Under the pieces are notes generated by a model, which saw nothing but the letters and a program-made list of their open reading frames with translations, was not told where the DNA came from and searched no databases. From the NCBI GenBank assembly GCA_043812455.1, contig JBDRMB010000032.1, positions 1 through 33,343 of the forward strand: DNA of 33,343 nucleotides, given 5' to 3'. The stretch's first letter is position 1. Every line of letters starts with the position of its first letter. Positions 8,245-15,631 of this stretch are shown one piece after another. The translations under genes were made by a program, and so were the position numbers. The DNA comes from JABHQR01 sp043812455 (lineage in GTDB: Archaea; Nanobdellota; Nanobdellia; Woesearchaeales; GW2011-AR9).

Positions 8245-10566
8245 CTAACAAACCTTGCTCTCATCAGGAACGTGAGACAAGTCCAAATCTTTTTTAGCAA
8301 CCCGCAATGGCACACCTTTCCATCTCACTCGGCCTTCAAACACTTGCATTGGATATTTCTGGAAAATGCTATAATCAATCTCATGCCTAGTAGCACTAAG
8401 ATCAGTAATTTCTGGAAATAAAGCTTGTTCTCCTAGTTCTGTATCTTCAGGAACTTCTAACAGATACAATTTTCCTTCATTAGTTCCTTCTACAGGAGTC
8501 TTTTCATCTTCTGCCATCAAGACCATACCCTGACTTAATTCTCCTCGGAATTTGGCAGCTTTCAAGTTTGTACAAAACAAAACTTTTCTACCGACCAGTT
8601 CACCTTTTTCAAAATGGTTTCGTAAACCAGAAACTATTTGCCGCTCGCCAATCTCCGAACCAAAACTTACTTTTAAAATATATAATTTATCAGCATTAAG
8701 ATGATTATCTACAGATAAGATTTTTCCAACATTAATTCCAACTGGAAATTTGTCCGGATCTCTTTTTATCAAATCAACAGGTTCATTCATAGCATGATGT
8801 TCAGACTTATCAACTTCTTCCACTTGTTTAACTTCAACTTTCTCAGCCAATTTTTCAACCACACTAATTTTTCCAGTCCATGAAAAGCTAAGGTCAGACA
8901 TATGCAACCCGTCACCAGCACCACCTTTTTCACCAATAACATCTTCAACACCAAATGCTTTTTCGATCTTAGCAGAAAATTCAGGTAATATTGGTTTGAC
9001 TAAAATACTTAAATTTCTGGCAAGGTTTACCATGAACGCAACTTTCTGTTCAACTTCTTTTTGCTCATTTTCAGCATCTCTTTTCCGCCAAGGTTCGAGC
9101 TGTTGAAAGTAAGTATTTCCTAAATCAGATATTTTCAAAATTTTCTTAACAGCATTTCTGAAATCCATTTCAAGATAATCATCTTCCACTTCAAGAAGTA
9201 ATTTATCAAATTCTTTCCGAAGATTTTTCTCGTTATCAGAGTTTGCTACTTTAGTGAAACCTTCTGGATAATTTTTAGCAGCAAAACTTAAGGTCCGGTA
9301 ACAAAAGTTCCCGAGATTACCTATCAAAACATTATTGTTAACTGCTTGAAACTCGTCAATATTTAAGTCTATATCTGTTACACTACGGTCTAAATGACTA
9401 GCAAAATAAAATCTTAATCCTTCTGCTCCGTAAAGGTCATGAAATTCTCGTGCAGTAAAGAACGTGCCACGAGACTTGCTCATTTTTTTACCATTAATGG
9501 TAATAAAACCATGGGTAGTTAGTACAGGCATAGGAATTTCCATCGCTTTAAGCATCATCGGCCAAAACAGATAATGGAAATAAACAATATCTTTCCCGAT
9601 AAAATGGAAAACTTGACTGTTTTCATTGTTCCAATAATGTTCCCAATTTAAAGGATTAGCATTTTCTGCCCCGTGCGATTTTTTATCAAGATAATTTTTA
9701 GTTGAAGAAATATAACCAATTGGAGCATCTAACCAAACGTAAAGATATTTCTGTTCGCCAGTTTCTTCTTTACTGCCAGGGATCTCAAAACCAAAGTAAG
9801 GTTCATCACGAGAAATACACCAATCTTCGAGACCTTTATCTAACCATGAGTTTACCCAGTTAGCCATTTCCTTCTGGAGATAAATCCCGGTTGCACCTTT
9901 TATTCCTGCAACTTCACCTTCTTTGTCGTTAACCCATGCTTGCAGATCTAAACTGAAATCAGTTAATTTGAAGAAGTAATGTTTACTAGTTTTAGGATGA
10001 GGTTCATTACCACAGATGGTACATTTTGGTTTTTTTAGGTCAACACCTTTAAGCACAGTAGAACAACTCTCACAAATATCACCATACTGATCTTCTGCAC
10101 TACAATGTGGACATATCCCTTTCACATACCGATCTGGTAGGTAACGTCGACAAGTGTCACAATACATAGTTTGGATATCTTTGAGATAAATGTAACCTTT
10201 TTCCTTCAAGGTATTAAAAAAATAGTATGCTAACTCTTTGTTTTCAGGAGAGTTAGTGTGATAATAATTACTATATTTAACTAAAAATTTGCTGAAATCT
10301 TCCTTCTGCTCTTTCCAATTTTTTATGGCAAAAACTTCAGGTTCCAAGCCAGCATTAGTAGCGTTAATTTCAATTGGAGTGCCGTGCATATCAGAAGCGC
10401 AAATTAGTAAAGCATCTTTACCCATTAATTTTAAAAATCTAGTAAATACATCTACTTGAATATGTTCAATCAAATGGCCAACGTGCATCACACCGTTTGC
10501 ATAAGGTAAAGCAGCAGTGACCAAAATTTTATCTTTCTTTTCTATCAAATCTTTGATTTTTCCCAT
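8245..10566 (-). CDS. metG: Methionyl-tRNA synthetase with fused C-terminal tRNA-binding domain
   Basis: Charges tRNA-Met with methionine using ATP. The class I signatures are H-V-G-H at residues 28-31 and K-M-S-K-S at 361-365. Between them, around 135-195, are four Cys-x-x-Cys pairs (C-D-T-C, C-P-H-C, C-E-S-C, C-T-I-C), the zinc-binding connective region with duplicated knuckles seen in archaeal-type enzymes. Residues about 605-710 form an EMAP-II/Trbp111-like OB-fold (F-P-V-G-I-N-V-G-K-I-L ... R-Q-I-V-S-G-L), here fused rather than encoded separately. The last 40 residues are an extra tail. Length 773 aa is usual for the fused form. A TATA-like element at 10592-10601 is about 30 nt upstream, suggesting a very short leader. 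The PNPOx-like gene follows closely. Confidence 0.97.
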   Translation of the reverse strand: MGKIKDLIEKKDKILVTAALPYANGVMHVGHLIEHIQVDVFTRFLKLMGKDALLICASDMHGTPIEINATNAGLEPEVFAIKNWKEQKEDFSKFLVKYSNYYHTNSPENKELAYYFFNTLKEKGYIYLKDIQTMYCDTCRRYLPDRYVKGICPHCSAEDQYGDICESCSTVLKGVDLKKPKCTICGNEPHPKTSKHYFFKLTDFSLDLQAWVNDKEGEVAGIKGATGIYLQKEMANWVNSWLDKGLEDWCISRDEPYFGFEIPGSKEETGEQKYLYVWLDAPIGYISSTKNYLDKKSHGAENANPLNWEHYWNNENSQVFHFIGKDIVYFHYLFWPMMLKAMEIPMPVLTTHGFITINGKKMSKSRGTFFTAREFHDLYGAEGLRFYFASHLDRSVTDIDLNIDEFQAVNNNVLIGNLGNFCYRTLSFAAKNYPEGFTKVANSDNEKNLRKEFDKLLLEVEDDYLEMDFRNAVKKILKISDLGNTYFQQLEPWRKRDAENEQKEVEQKVAFMVNLARNLSILVKPILPEFSAKIEKAFGVEDVIGEKGGAGDGLHMSDLSFSWTGKISVVEKLAEKVEVKQVEEVDKSEHHAMNEPVDLIKRDPDKFPVGINVGKILSVDNHLNADKLYILKVSFGSEIGERQIVSGLRNHFEKGELVGRKVLFCTNLKAAKFRGELSQGMVLMAEDEKTPVEGTNEGKLYLLEVPEDTELGEQALFPEITDLSATRHEIDYSIFQKYPMQVFEGRVRWKGVPLRVAKKDLDLSHVPDESKVC

Positions 10567-10632
10567 CGTTAGTTAGCGCAGTAGAAAATAGTATATAAAT
10601 ATAACGAGAAAAATGGATAATTTAAGAAAAAA

Positions 10633-11628
10633 TTAACTTAAACGGATTTTACCCCTCTGTATCTCCCATTTGCCAATCTTAGAAGAACCACCAGTTATTA
10701 TCTGTTCATCATGATACTTATCAATTGCAAGCATCGTTTTTTTAACACAATCAACAAAAACTTTTGCTAAAGGATGTTTTTTACCTTCACAAGCTTTAGC
10801 AATTGCATTACAATATGATTGATGATTCTCGCTAAAAAAGGTCATTGGTGCATAACCATGTTCAAGAAGGATAGCATTAAGCAAGATTCTTCCGATTCTC
10901 CCATTACCATCTTCAAAAGGATGAATTTTTTCAAACCGCCAATGAAACTCTAAAGCCAACTGAGGAGGATAAATTATCTTTTTATTTTTCTTCATCCAAT
11001 GAAGAAGATCTTTCATTTCTTTTGAAACTGATTTCCAATCAGTTGTTTCTGAATTGTTTACAATGACATTACTTTTTTTGAATTTTCCAGCAATTTCTGG
11101 GCTGATGTTCTTAAAAAGCTCTTGGTGGATAGTTTTTATTCCTTTTGAATTCCATTTAAATTCTTTTGAAAATGCAAAATTCATAGCATCAATTGAATTT
11201 ACAATTTCCTTTTCAATAAAAGTCTTAGGTTTAACTCTTTTTAGCATAACCTCTTCTATATTTGAACGTGTAACTTTAGAACCCTCAGCACGGTTAGAGT
11301 TCAGGACAAATAAGATACAATAAAGTGTTTTGAATAAGGAAAGTTCCGACATGAAAAGTTCATGGTTGTATAAAAGATATTTGCTCTTAGCTTTTTCAAT
11401 AGTCCTAATTGCGTTTTCAGGGAAATATTTTTTTTCCTTATCTCCAAGCTTAGTTAAAACAAATTCTGTTAATTCCTCAAAAAAAACTAAAAACAATTCT
11501 TTTAAGTTAAAAGGCAATTTATCACCAACATATTTTGAGTAATTAAGCCTTTTACCATTTACTCGGATAGTATATTCTAAGTAGTAGTATGTTCTATTTC
11601 TGATTAACTTCTTTTTTACTAGTTTCAT
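10633..11628 (-). CDS. Second Fic-domain AMP-transferase (class II-like)
   Basis: The Fic motif H-P-F-E-D-G-N-G-R-I-G-R spans residues 236-247 with catalytic His236. A self-inhibitory S-x-x-x-E-G motif is at 111-116 (Glu115), before the core as in class II enzymes. Residues 1-36 carry the same beta module as the other Fic protein (Y-Y-Y-L ... R-V-N-G-K), but the middle region is quite different, so the two are distant relatives rather than a recent duplication. The C-terminal 30 residues are basic and unlike the other copy. TTTAAATA at 11652-11659 lies 27 nt before the ATG, again leaderless. The gene stands alone between metG and an unrelated operon. Target unknown. Confidence 0.92.
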   Translation of the reverse strand: MKLVKKKLIRNRTYYYLEYTIRVNGKRLNYSKYVGDKLPFNLKELFLVFFEELTEFVLTKLGDKEKKYFPENAIRTIEKAKSKYLLYNHELFMSELSLFKTLYCILFVLNSNRAEGSKVTRSNIEEVMLKRVKPKTFIEKEIVNSIDAMNFAFSKEFKWNSKGIKTIHQELFKNISPEIAGKFKKSNVIVNNSETTDWKSVSKEMKDLLHWMKKNKKIIYPPQLALEFHWRFEKIHPFEDGNGRIGRILLNAILLEHGYAPMTFFSENHQSYCNAIAKACEGKKHPLAKVFVDCVKKTMLAIDKYHDEQIITGGSSKIGKWEIQRGKIRLS

Positions 11629-11636
11629 TATAACCT

Positions 11637-11760
11637 GTTAGTACGCAGATATTTAAATATTTTTTGGTTAATAATTAAATTATCAGATTTAGCACCATAA
11701 ACTAAAACGTAAATAAAGAAAACTTTTGAAAAAAAAGTTAGTACACAAAAATGTTAAATA
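11637..11760. repeat. Imperfect direct repeat upstream of the second Fic gene
   Basis: A 23-24 nt unit starting GTTAGTAC and ending TTAAATA occurs at 11637-11659 and 11737-11760, exactly 100 nt apart by start. Most positions agree. The proximal unit contains the TATA box of the Fic gene. It may be a binding-site pair, or chance in AT-rich DNA. Confidence 0.45.
11652..11659 (-). promoter_or_regulatory. TATA box of the second Fic gene
   Basis: The minus strand contains TATTTAAA, centred about 27 nt upstream of the ATG at 11628, consistent with a leaderless transcript. Confidence 0.55.
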
Positions 11761-11767
11761 AATCAAA

Positions 11768-12478
11768 TTAAGCCAAAAACTCTAGCTCGTAATTCTTGAC
11801 TTCTTTGCCATCAACAGAAACTATCCGATGAATTTTTCCCTTCTTCTGAGCCATTTTCCGTGCCATAGCAAAATCATTCTCGTACCCTTTAGGAATTTTT
11901 ACATCTTCAATGATAAAAGTACTTTTAATCTCTGCAGATTTAAATTTGTCAACCTTAACATCAAACAAGAAATTTTTCAGAACAGCATCAGCATATTTAT
12001 TGTCAACTTTCAAAGTTGCAAATTTCTCAGCCAAACTTCCTGGTTTAGGAGGACTTGGTTTCATCTTCAATTCAAGATCTCCAACTTTGAATTTAAATAG
12101 TGAAATATATTCACCAAACTTATCAACCATTGCTTTAAAGTCCTTAACGCTAAGTTCAAATGTTACAGTATATTTTTTACCACGAGATGCTTTAATCTTC
12201 AACCCAACAGCATCTAATTCTTTATCAAGACTGTTACTTGAAGATATTACAGTCCCATCACCAGAAAGTATTACATTATCTGGAAGCAAGTCTGCTACAA
12301 GTAAAAACAAGTCCGTAGCATACTCAAAACCGGTCTGAACTTGTACTGCATTAGCGGTCTTTTTGATCAGAACAGCTTCACGTGGAAATTCACCTAAACT
12401 GAACCGGGTAAATTTTCGGTGAACAACATCATCAATTTCTTTATCAGCAATCTTTTGCACAAAATTTTTAGTTACCAT
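11768..12478 (-). CDS. Unknown 236-aa cytosolic protein
   Basis: No family is recognised. The protein has no signal peptide or membrane segment and is lysine-rich with alternating strands and helices. Visible landmarks are a near N-terminal R-K-F-T-R-F-S-L-G-E-F-P-R-E, a central helical L-D-K-E-L-D-A-V-G-L, a proline-rich K-P-S-P-P-K-P-G linker near residue 145 and a C-terminal E-D-V-K-I-P-K-G-Y region. It begins 39 nt after the stop of the DegT-like gene on the same strand, so the two are probably cotranscribed. The good frame length and codon use resembling neighbours make it a real gene. Function unknown. Confidence 0.75.
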   Translation of the reverse strand: MVTKNFVQKIADKEIDDVVHRKFTRFSLGEFPREAVLIKKTANAVQVQTGFEYATDLFLLVADLLPDNVILSGDGTVISSSNSLDKELDAVGLKIKASRGKKYTVTFELSVKDFKAMVDKFGEYISLFKFKVGDLELKMKPSPPKPGSLAEKFATLKVDNKYADAVLKNFLFDVKVDKFKSAEIKSTFIIEDVKIPKGYENDFAMARKMAQKKGKIHRIVSVDGKEVKNYELEFLA

Positions 12479-12517
12479 GATAACCCAGAAAAAGCCTAAG
12501 CTTGTTTATATTTCTTT

Positions 12518-13378
12518 CTATCTATCACTACTTAACCTTTTAACTTCAATACTGATTGCATTATCTAAAATCCTTATCTCTCGTGGGCAGTCAGTGTATT
12601 CCAAACTGTGCGTAGTGCAATATTTCAAGATCCTCATCCGATCAGTTTCGTTCTTGAACTTTACAATCACGACAAAACCCAACTTGCTAGTTTTATGTAC
12701 AATATCAAATGTATCCAAAAATTCAATGATCTCTTTTCTTTTATCTAATAAAAAATTGATTCGTTCTTCAACGGAATCTAGCTTGTGCAATAACTTTTCA
12801 TAATCCTCATCACTGCCTTCAAATGGAAATGCTGAAACTAAAGGTTTGAATTGCTCGTACAATTCCTGATCTTTGAAGGAGATAAATGCACCTCTACCCA
12901 AATCTACCAGTTTCCATCTGCCAAAACTGCCAAACATTACGTCAGCGTAATTTCCGTCACAAAGGTTAGTACCGAAACTGCCACAAGCGTCCATAACTAC
13001 ATGACAATCTCGTTCTTTACAGATGTTATAAATTTGTTCAATTGGTTGTTTGGCAACATAACCTCCAAGGGAATGGTAAATAAAAATTGATTTAGGTGGT
13101 GCTGCACTTAACTTTGCTTGCAAGTCGTCTAAATTTAAAGTAGCATCAGTAGTTTCAATAGTAATGTACTCTTTACCTAACGCTTTTGCATATTTGGGAT
13201 AAGTCAGCCAACCGCCTTCTTTTGGACCATAGATCTTACTTTCAGGATTAGCTAAACTCAGTTTGGTAAGAGCAAGCAAAATTGCAGAATTTCCCTTAGT
13301 AACCAGTTCAACAAAGTAGTGTTTAGTCTTTTCCCCAATACTTTGTATTATTGCTTGTTTTAGTTTGTGATCTGGCAT
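12518..13378 (-). CDS. DegT/DnrJ-like PLP-dependent (fold type I) enzyme, short form
   Basis: The arrangement matches fold-type I aminotransferases: an early T-K-G-N-S-A-I-L-L-A-L (the cofactor phosphate region), V-V-M-D-A-C-G-S-F-G-T with Asp130 placed to contact the pyridine nitrogen, and F-G-S-F-G-R-W-K-L-V-D-L-G-R-G with Lys156 as the likely Schiff-base lysine. The order and spacing most resemble DegT/DnrJ/EryC1 sugar aminotransferases. At 286 aa it lacks about 80-100 residues compared with typical members, so the C-terminal domain is reduced. Substrate unknown; an amino-sugar or amino-acid substrate is possible. It heads a two-gene operon with the unknown 236-aa protein, a combination that may be informative. 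Confidence 0.72.
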   Translation of the reverse strand: MPDHKLKQAIIQSIGEKTKHYFVELVTKGNSAILLALTKLSLANPESKIYGPKEGGWLTYPKYAKALGKEYITIETTDATLNLDDLQAKLSAAPPKSIFIYHSLGGYVAKQPIEQIYNICKERDCHVVMDACGSFGTNLCDGNYADVMFGSFGRWKLVDLGRGAFISFKDQELYEQFKPLVSAFPFEGSDEDYEKLLHKLDSVEERINFLLDKRKEIIEFLDTFDIVHKTSKLGFVVIVKFKNETDRMRILKYCTTHSLEYTDCPREIRILDNAISIEVKRLSSDR

Positions 13379-13443
13379 TTTTCTTGGATTTCATGTAATT
13401 TTTTATTAATAATTTCAAAAGAAGCGACCATATTTTAAATTAA

Positions 13444-14061
13444 CTATCTTATTAATGATGCTATACCAAAAAGTCCTGCAAACCTTTGTTGAGGGGTCCT
13501 TTTTTGTCCAATCTGAGGTAATGTTGAAGAAGGACTATACCACCCACCAGATTGACTTTGTTTTGCATAACTTATTGCAAAATTTTTAATCAATTCCTTT
13601 GCTTCTCTTCTACTTATTCCACCAGGGATGTGCATACTAAACTCAGAATCTTTTAAGCCATTAATTGGAGATAATAATAAACCAGAACCAATATCATCAG
13701 CAGTAAACTCACCCATCTTTTTACTTAAAAGATGAGCAAAAGTATTTCTTTTGTCAACGCTTTCTCCACTCAGTGTGCAATAATATAAATTGATACTAAA
13801 CCCCAAATAAAATACAGGATTATTTGTTAATCTTGACAAATCCATATCTTTCGGTGCTAAAACCCGACCTTCTAAATCAACATAAGGACAACTATTTGGC
13901 ATGAATTCTTTCATAGAAAAAACAAAGTCATCTCCTTTTTCAAGTCTTTCATCTCTTTTTAATCTAGCCCTACTCAGTGCAACTAAAATTCCTGAATAAG
14001 TATTACTCATTCCAAAAGCTAGTTCACCCATACGATAATCAAAATTAGGCATATACTTCAT
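13444..14061 (-). CDS. Unknown 205-aa protein
   Basis: No family recognised. No signal peptide or clear membrane span is visible. Landmarks are N-F-D-Y-R-M-G-E-L-A-F-G-M-S-N-T-Y-S-G, a central F-Y-L-G-F-S-I-N-L-Y-Y-C-T-L and a C-terminal G-G-W-Y-S-P-S-S-T-L-P. The frame also extends upstream to a GTG at 14079. The ATG at 14061 is preferred because a TTTTTAAAA element around 14083-14092 is centred about 26 nt upstream of it, as for other leaderless genes here. A further ATG at 14052 is possible. The downstream gene starts 66 nt away and may have its own promoter. Probably real, function unknown. Confidence 0.6.
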   Translation of the reverse strand: MKYMPNFDYRMGELAFGMSNTYSGILVALSRARLKRDERLEKGDDFVFSMKEFMPNSCPYVDLEGRVLAPKDMDLSRLTNNPVFYLGFSINLYYCTLSGESVDKRNTFAHLLSKKMGEFTADDIGSGLLLSPINGLKDSEFSMHIPGGISRREAKELIKNFAISYAKQSQSGGWYSPSSTLPQIGQKRTPQQRFAGLFGIASLIR

Positions 14062-14278
14062 ACTACTTTCAAAAAACACCGGTTTTAAAAATGTTCTCCC
14101 CTCTTTTTAAAAGACAAGGCATATTAGGAATATTGTTTATTTAAAAGTTTGTAACTCCATGACAGTAAGGCTTGATTTTAAAGAAATTGATTAAATTTTT
14201 TTGATAAATATTATTGTTTTTTAGAAAAAGCAGGTTTATTTAGTTTTCTTTTCATTAGAACATACCTTTTTCAGTGAA
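14062..14278. other. Intergenic region between 205-aa gene and M50 gene
   Basis: This is among the longest gaps without a gene. It holds the TATA-like element for the 205-aa gene (14083-14092), several T-rich tracts and no convincing ORF or RNA gene. Confidence 0.5.
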
Positions 14279-15511
14279 TTATCTTTTTGCCCTTGTTTTT
14301 GATGAACTAATTTTAGATATTGTTGTTTTAGAAATTTTAGCCTTTTTAACTTTTTTTGAAACTTTAGCTTTGATCTTAAGTTTCTTCAAAGGTAAGTTAG
14401 CACCGTATTTAAGGTTCCAGATTAAACTCTGGAAAAGCCGTTCTTTTCTGATAATGCCTAAAACTAATTTACTATCTTTATTCTCTTTCACTGGAAGCAT
14501 TGAAGTACCAGTCTTAGCAAATGCTTGGAATGCCACGTAGGCATTGTCAGCCGGCTTTAAATGATGAACATTAGACAATGGAATTATCAGTTTTTTTAAC
14601 TTAACTTTATTTTGCATAATCCTTGGAACATTACTTACTCTTTTTAGGTCAAGTAAACCTAATACTTCATTTTTTGAACCTACTAAGAAAGCATTGTTTG
14701 GGCTGCCGATATTTTCTGATAAGAATCTTCCTAAAGGTTGGTCAGGGTCGGCCAACATAAAATCTTTTTTCATAAAATCAGAAACTTTCCATTTACTAAG
14801 CACTTCCTTGAACACTACCTGTTCATAACTCATCCCAGCAATGAAATGCAAGAATACCCCTAAGAAGATTAACCATAATCCTCCTGCAGAACCTGTTAAC
14901 AGTTGTGCTAAACCAAGTACGCCTAAAATCCAAGCAAACAATTTCCCGCCATTAGAAGCAATTTTAGTAGCTTTTCTCAAATCTTTATAGTAACCAAAAA
15001 GTAACGCTCGAAACATCCTACCACCATCTAATGGGAAGGCTGGCATCAAATTGAATATTGCTAAGATTAAATTCAGTTGCCATAAGTAAAAGCTAATTGC
15101 ATTCATAAAGACATTACTTACAAAAATATAAATGATCAAGAAAATTCCCGCCAGGAATAATGAAAATATTGGACCGGCAAGAGCCATCAAAAATTCGTCT
15201 TTCGGTTTGAAATCTTCTTTAGTAATTCCTGCTACACCACCAAAAAAGAATAAAGTGATACTTTCAACTTTAATATTTCTGGTTTTTGCGATTAATGAAT
15301 GTGATAGTTCATGAAGCAAGACTGAAACAAATAGTAATATTGCTGAAATAACGCCAATGATCCAATACTGAGCAGTTGTAAAGTCTGGATAAAAGAGTGG
15401 AAAAAATCCTGATGAGAGGCTCCAAGCCAATAAGGCAAAGATAAAGAACCAAGAGAAGTGTAACTTTATATCAATTCCAAATATCCTGAACAGTTTAAAG
15501 TTACCTTTCAT
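14279..15511 (-). CDS. Site-2-protease-type membrane metalloprotease (M50) with CBS-like C-terminal region
   Basis: The zinc motif H-E-L-S-H is at residues 67-71 in a membrane segment, and the third ligand lies in N-L-M-P-A-F-P-L-D-G-G with Asp162, as in M50/SREBP S2P-like proteases that cut within membranes. Several hydrophobic helices fill residues 15-230. Residues about 245-370 read as a pair of CBS-like units (F-M-K-K-D-F-M-L ... V-L-G-L-L-D ... L-V-L-G-I-I-R-K), which often bind adenine nucleotides. The final 35 residues are a Lys/Ser/Thr-rich basic tail, expected on the cytosolic side. A ribosome site AGGTG is 9 nt before the ATG. It is divergent from mutS. Substrate unknown. Confidence 0.9.
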   Translation of the reverse strand: MKGNFKLFRIFGIDIKLHFSWFFIFALLAWSLSSGFFPLFYPDFTTAQYWIIGVISAILLFVSVLLHELSHSLIAKTRNIKVESITLFFFGGVAGITKEDFKPKDEFLMALAGPIFSLFLAGIFLIIYIFVSNVFMNAISFYLWQLNLILAIFNLMPAFPLDGGRMFRALLFGYYKDLRKATKIASNGGKLFAWILGVLGLAQLLTGSAGGLWLIFLGVFLHFIAGMSYEQVVFKEVLSKWKVSDFMKKDFMLADPDQPLGRFLSENIGSPNNAFLVGSKNEVLGLLDLKRVSNVPRIMQNKVKLKKLIIPLSNVHHLKPADNAYVAFQAFAKTGTSMLPVKENKDSKLVLGIIRKERLFQSLIWNLKYGANLPLKKLKIKAKVSKKVKKAKISKTTISKISSSKTRAKR

Positions 15512-15520
15512 ACATCAACC

Positions 15521-15525
15521 CACCT
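15521..15525 (-). promoter_or_regulatory. Ribosome-binding site of the M50 protease gene
   Basis: The minus strand reads AGGTG, complementary to the archaeal 16S 3' end, with a 9-nt spacer to the ATG at 15511. It fixes this start and shows the gene has a leader, unlike many neighbours. Confidence 0.6.
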
Positions 15526-15601
15526 AATTATTATATTCCAAAATGTATTATCAAGAGAAAGTTTTGTTATTATTAAAAGTGTCGGTTGTGTTACAAGAAA
15601 A

Positions 15602-15609
15602 TTAATAAA
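15602..15609 (+). promoter_or_regulatory. TATA box of mutS
   Basis: TTAATAAA centred 26.5 nt before the mutS ATG; a leaderless transcript is expected. Confidence 0.5.
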
Positions 15610-15631
15610 GATTATCCTAACTAATCTCAGC

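Noticed and set aside
11054..12803. Plus-strand frames of 70-142 codons opposite the Fic, 236-aa and DegT-like genes
   Set aside because: They are mirror frames of recognised or well-formed genes, rich in Phe/Ser/Asn as expected from antisense of AT-rich coding DNA.
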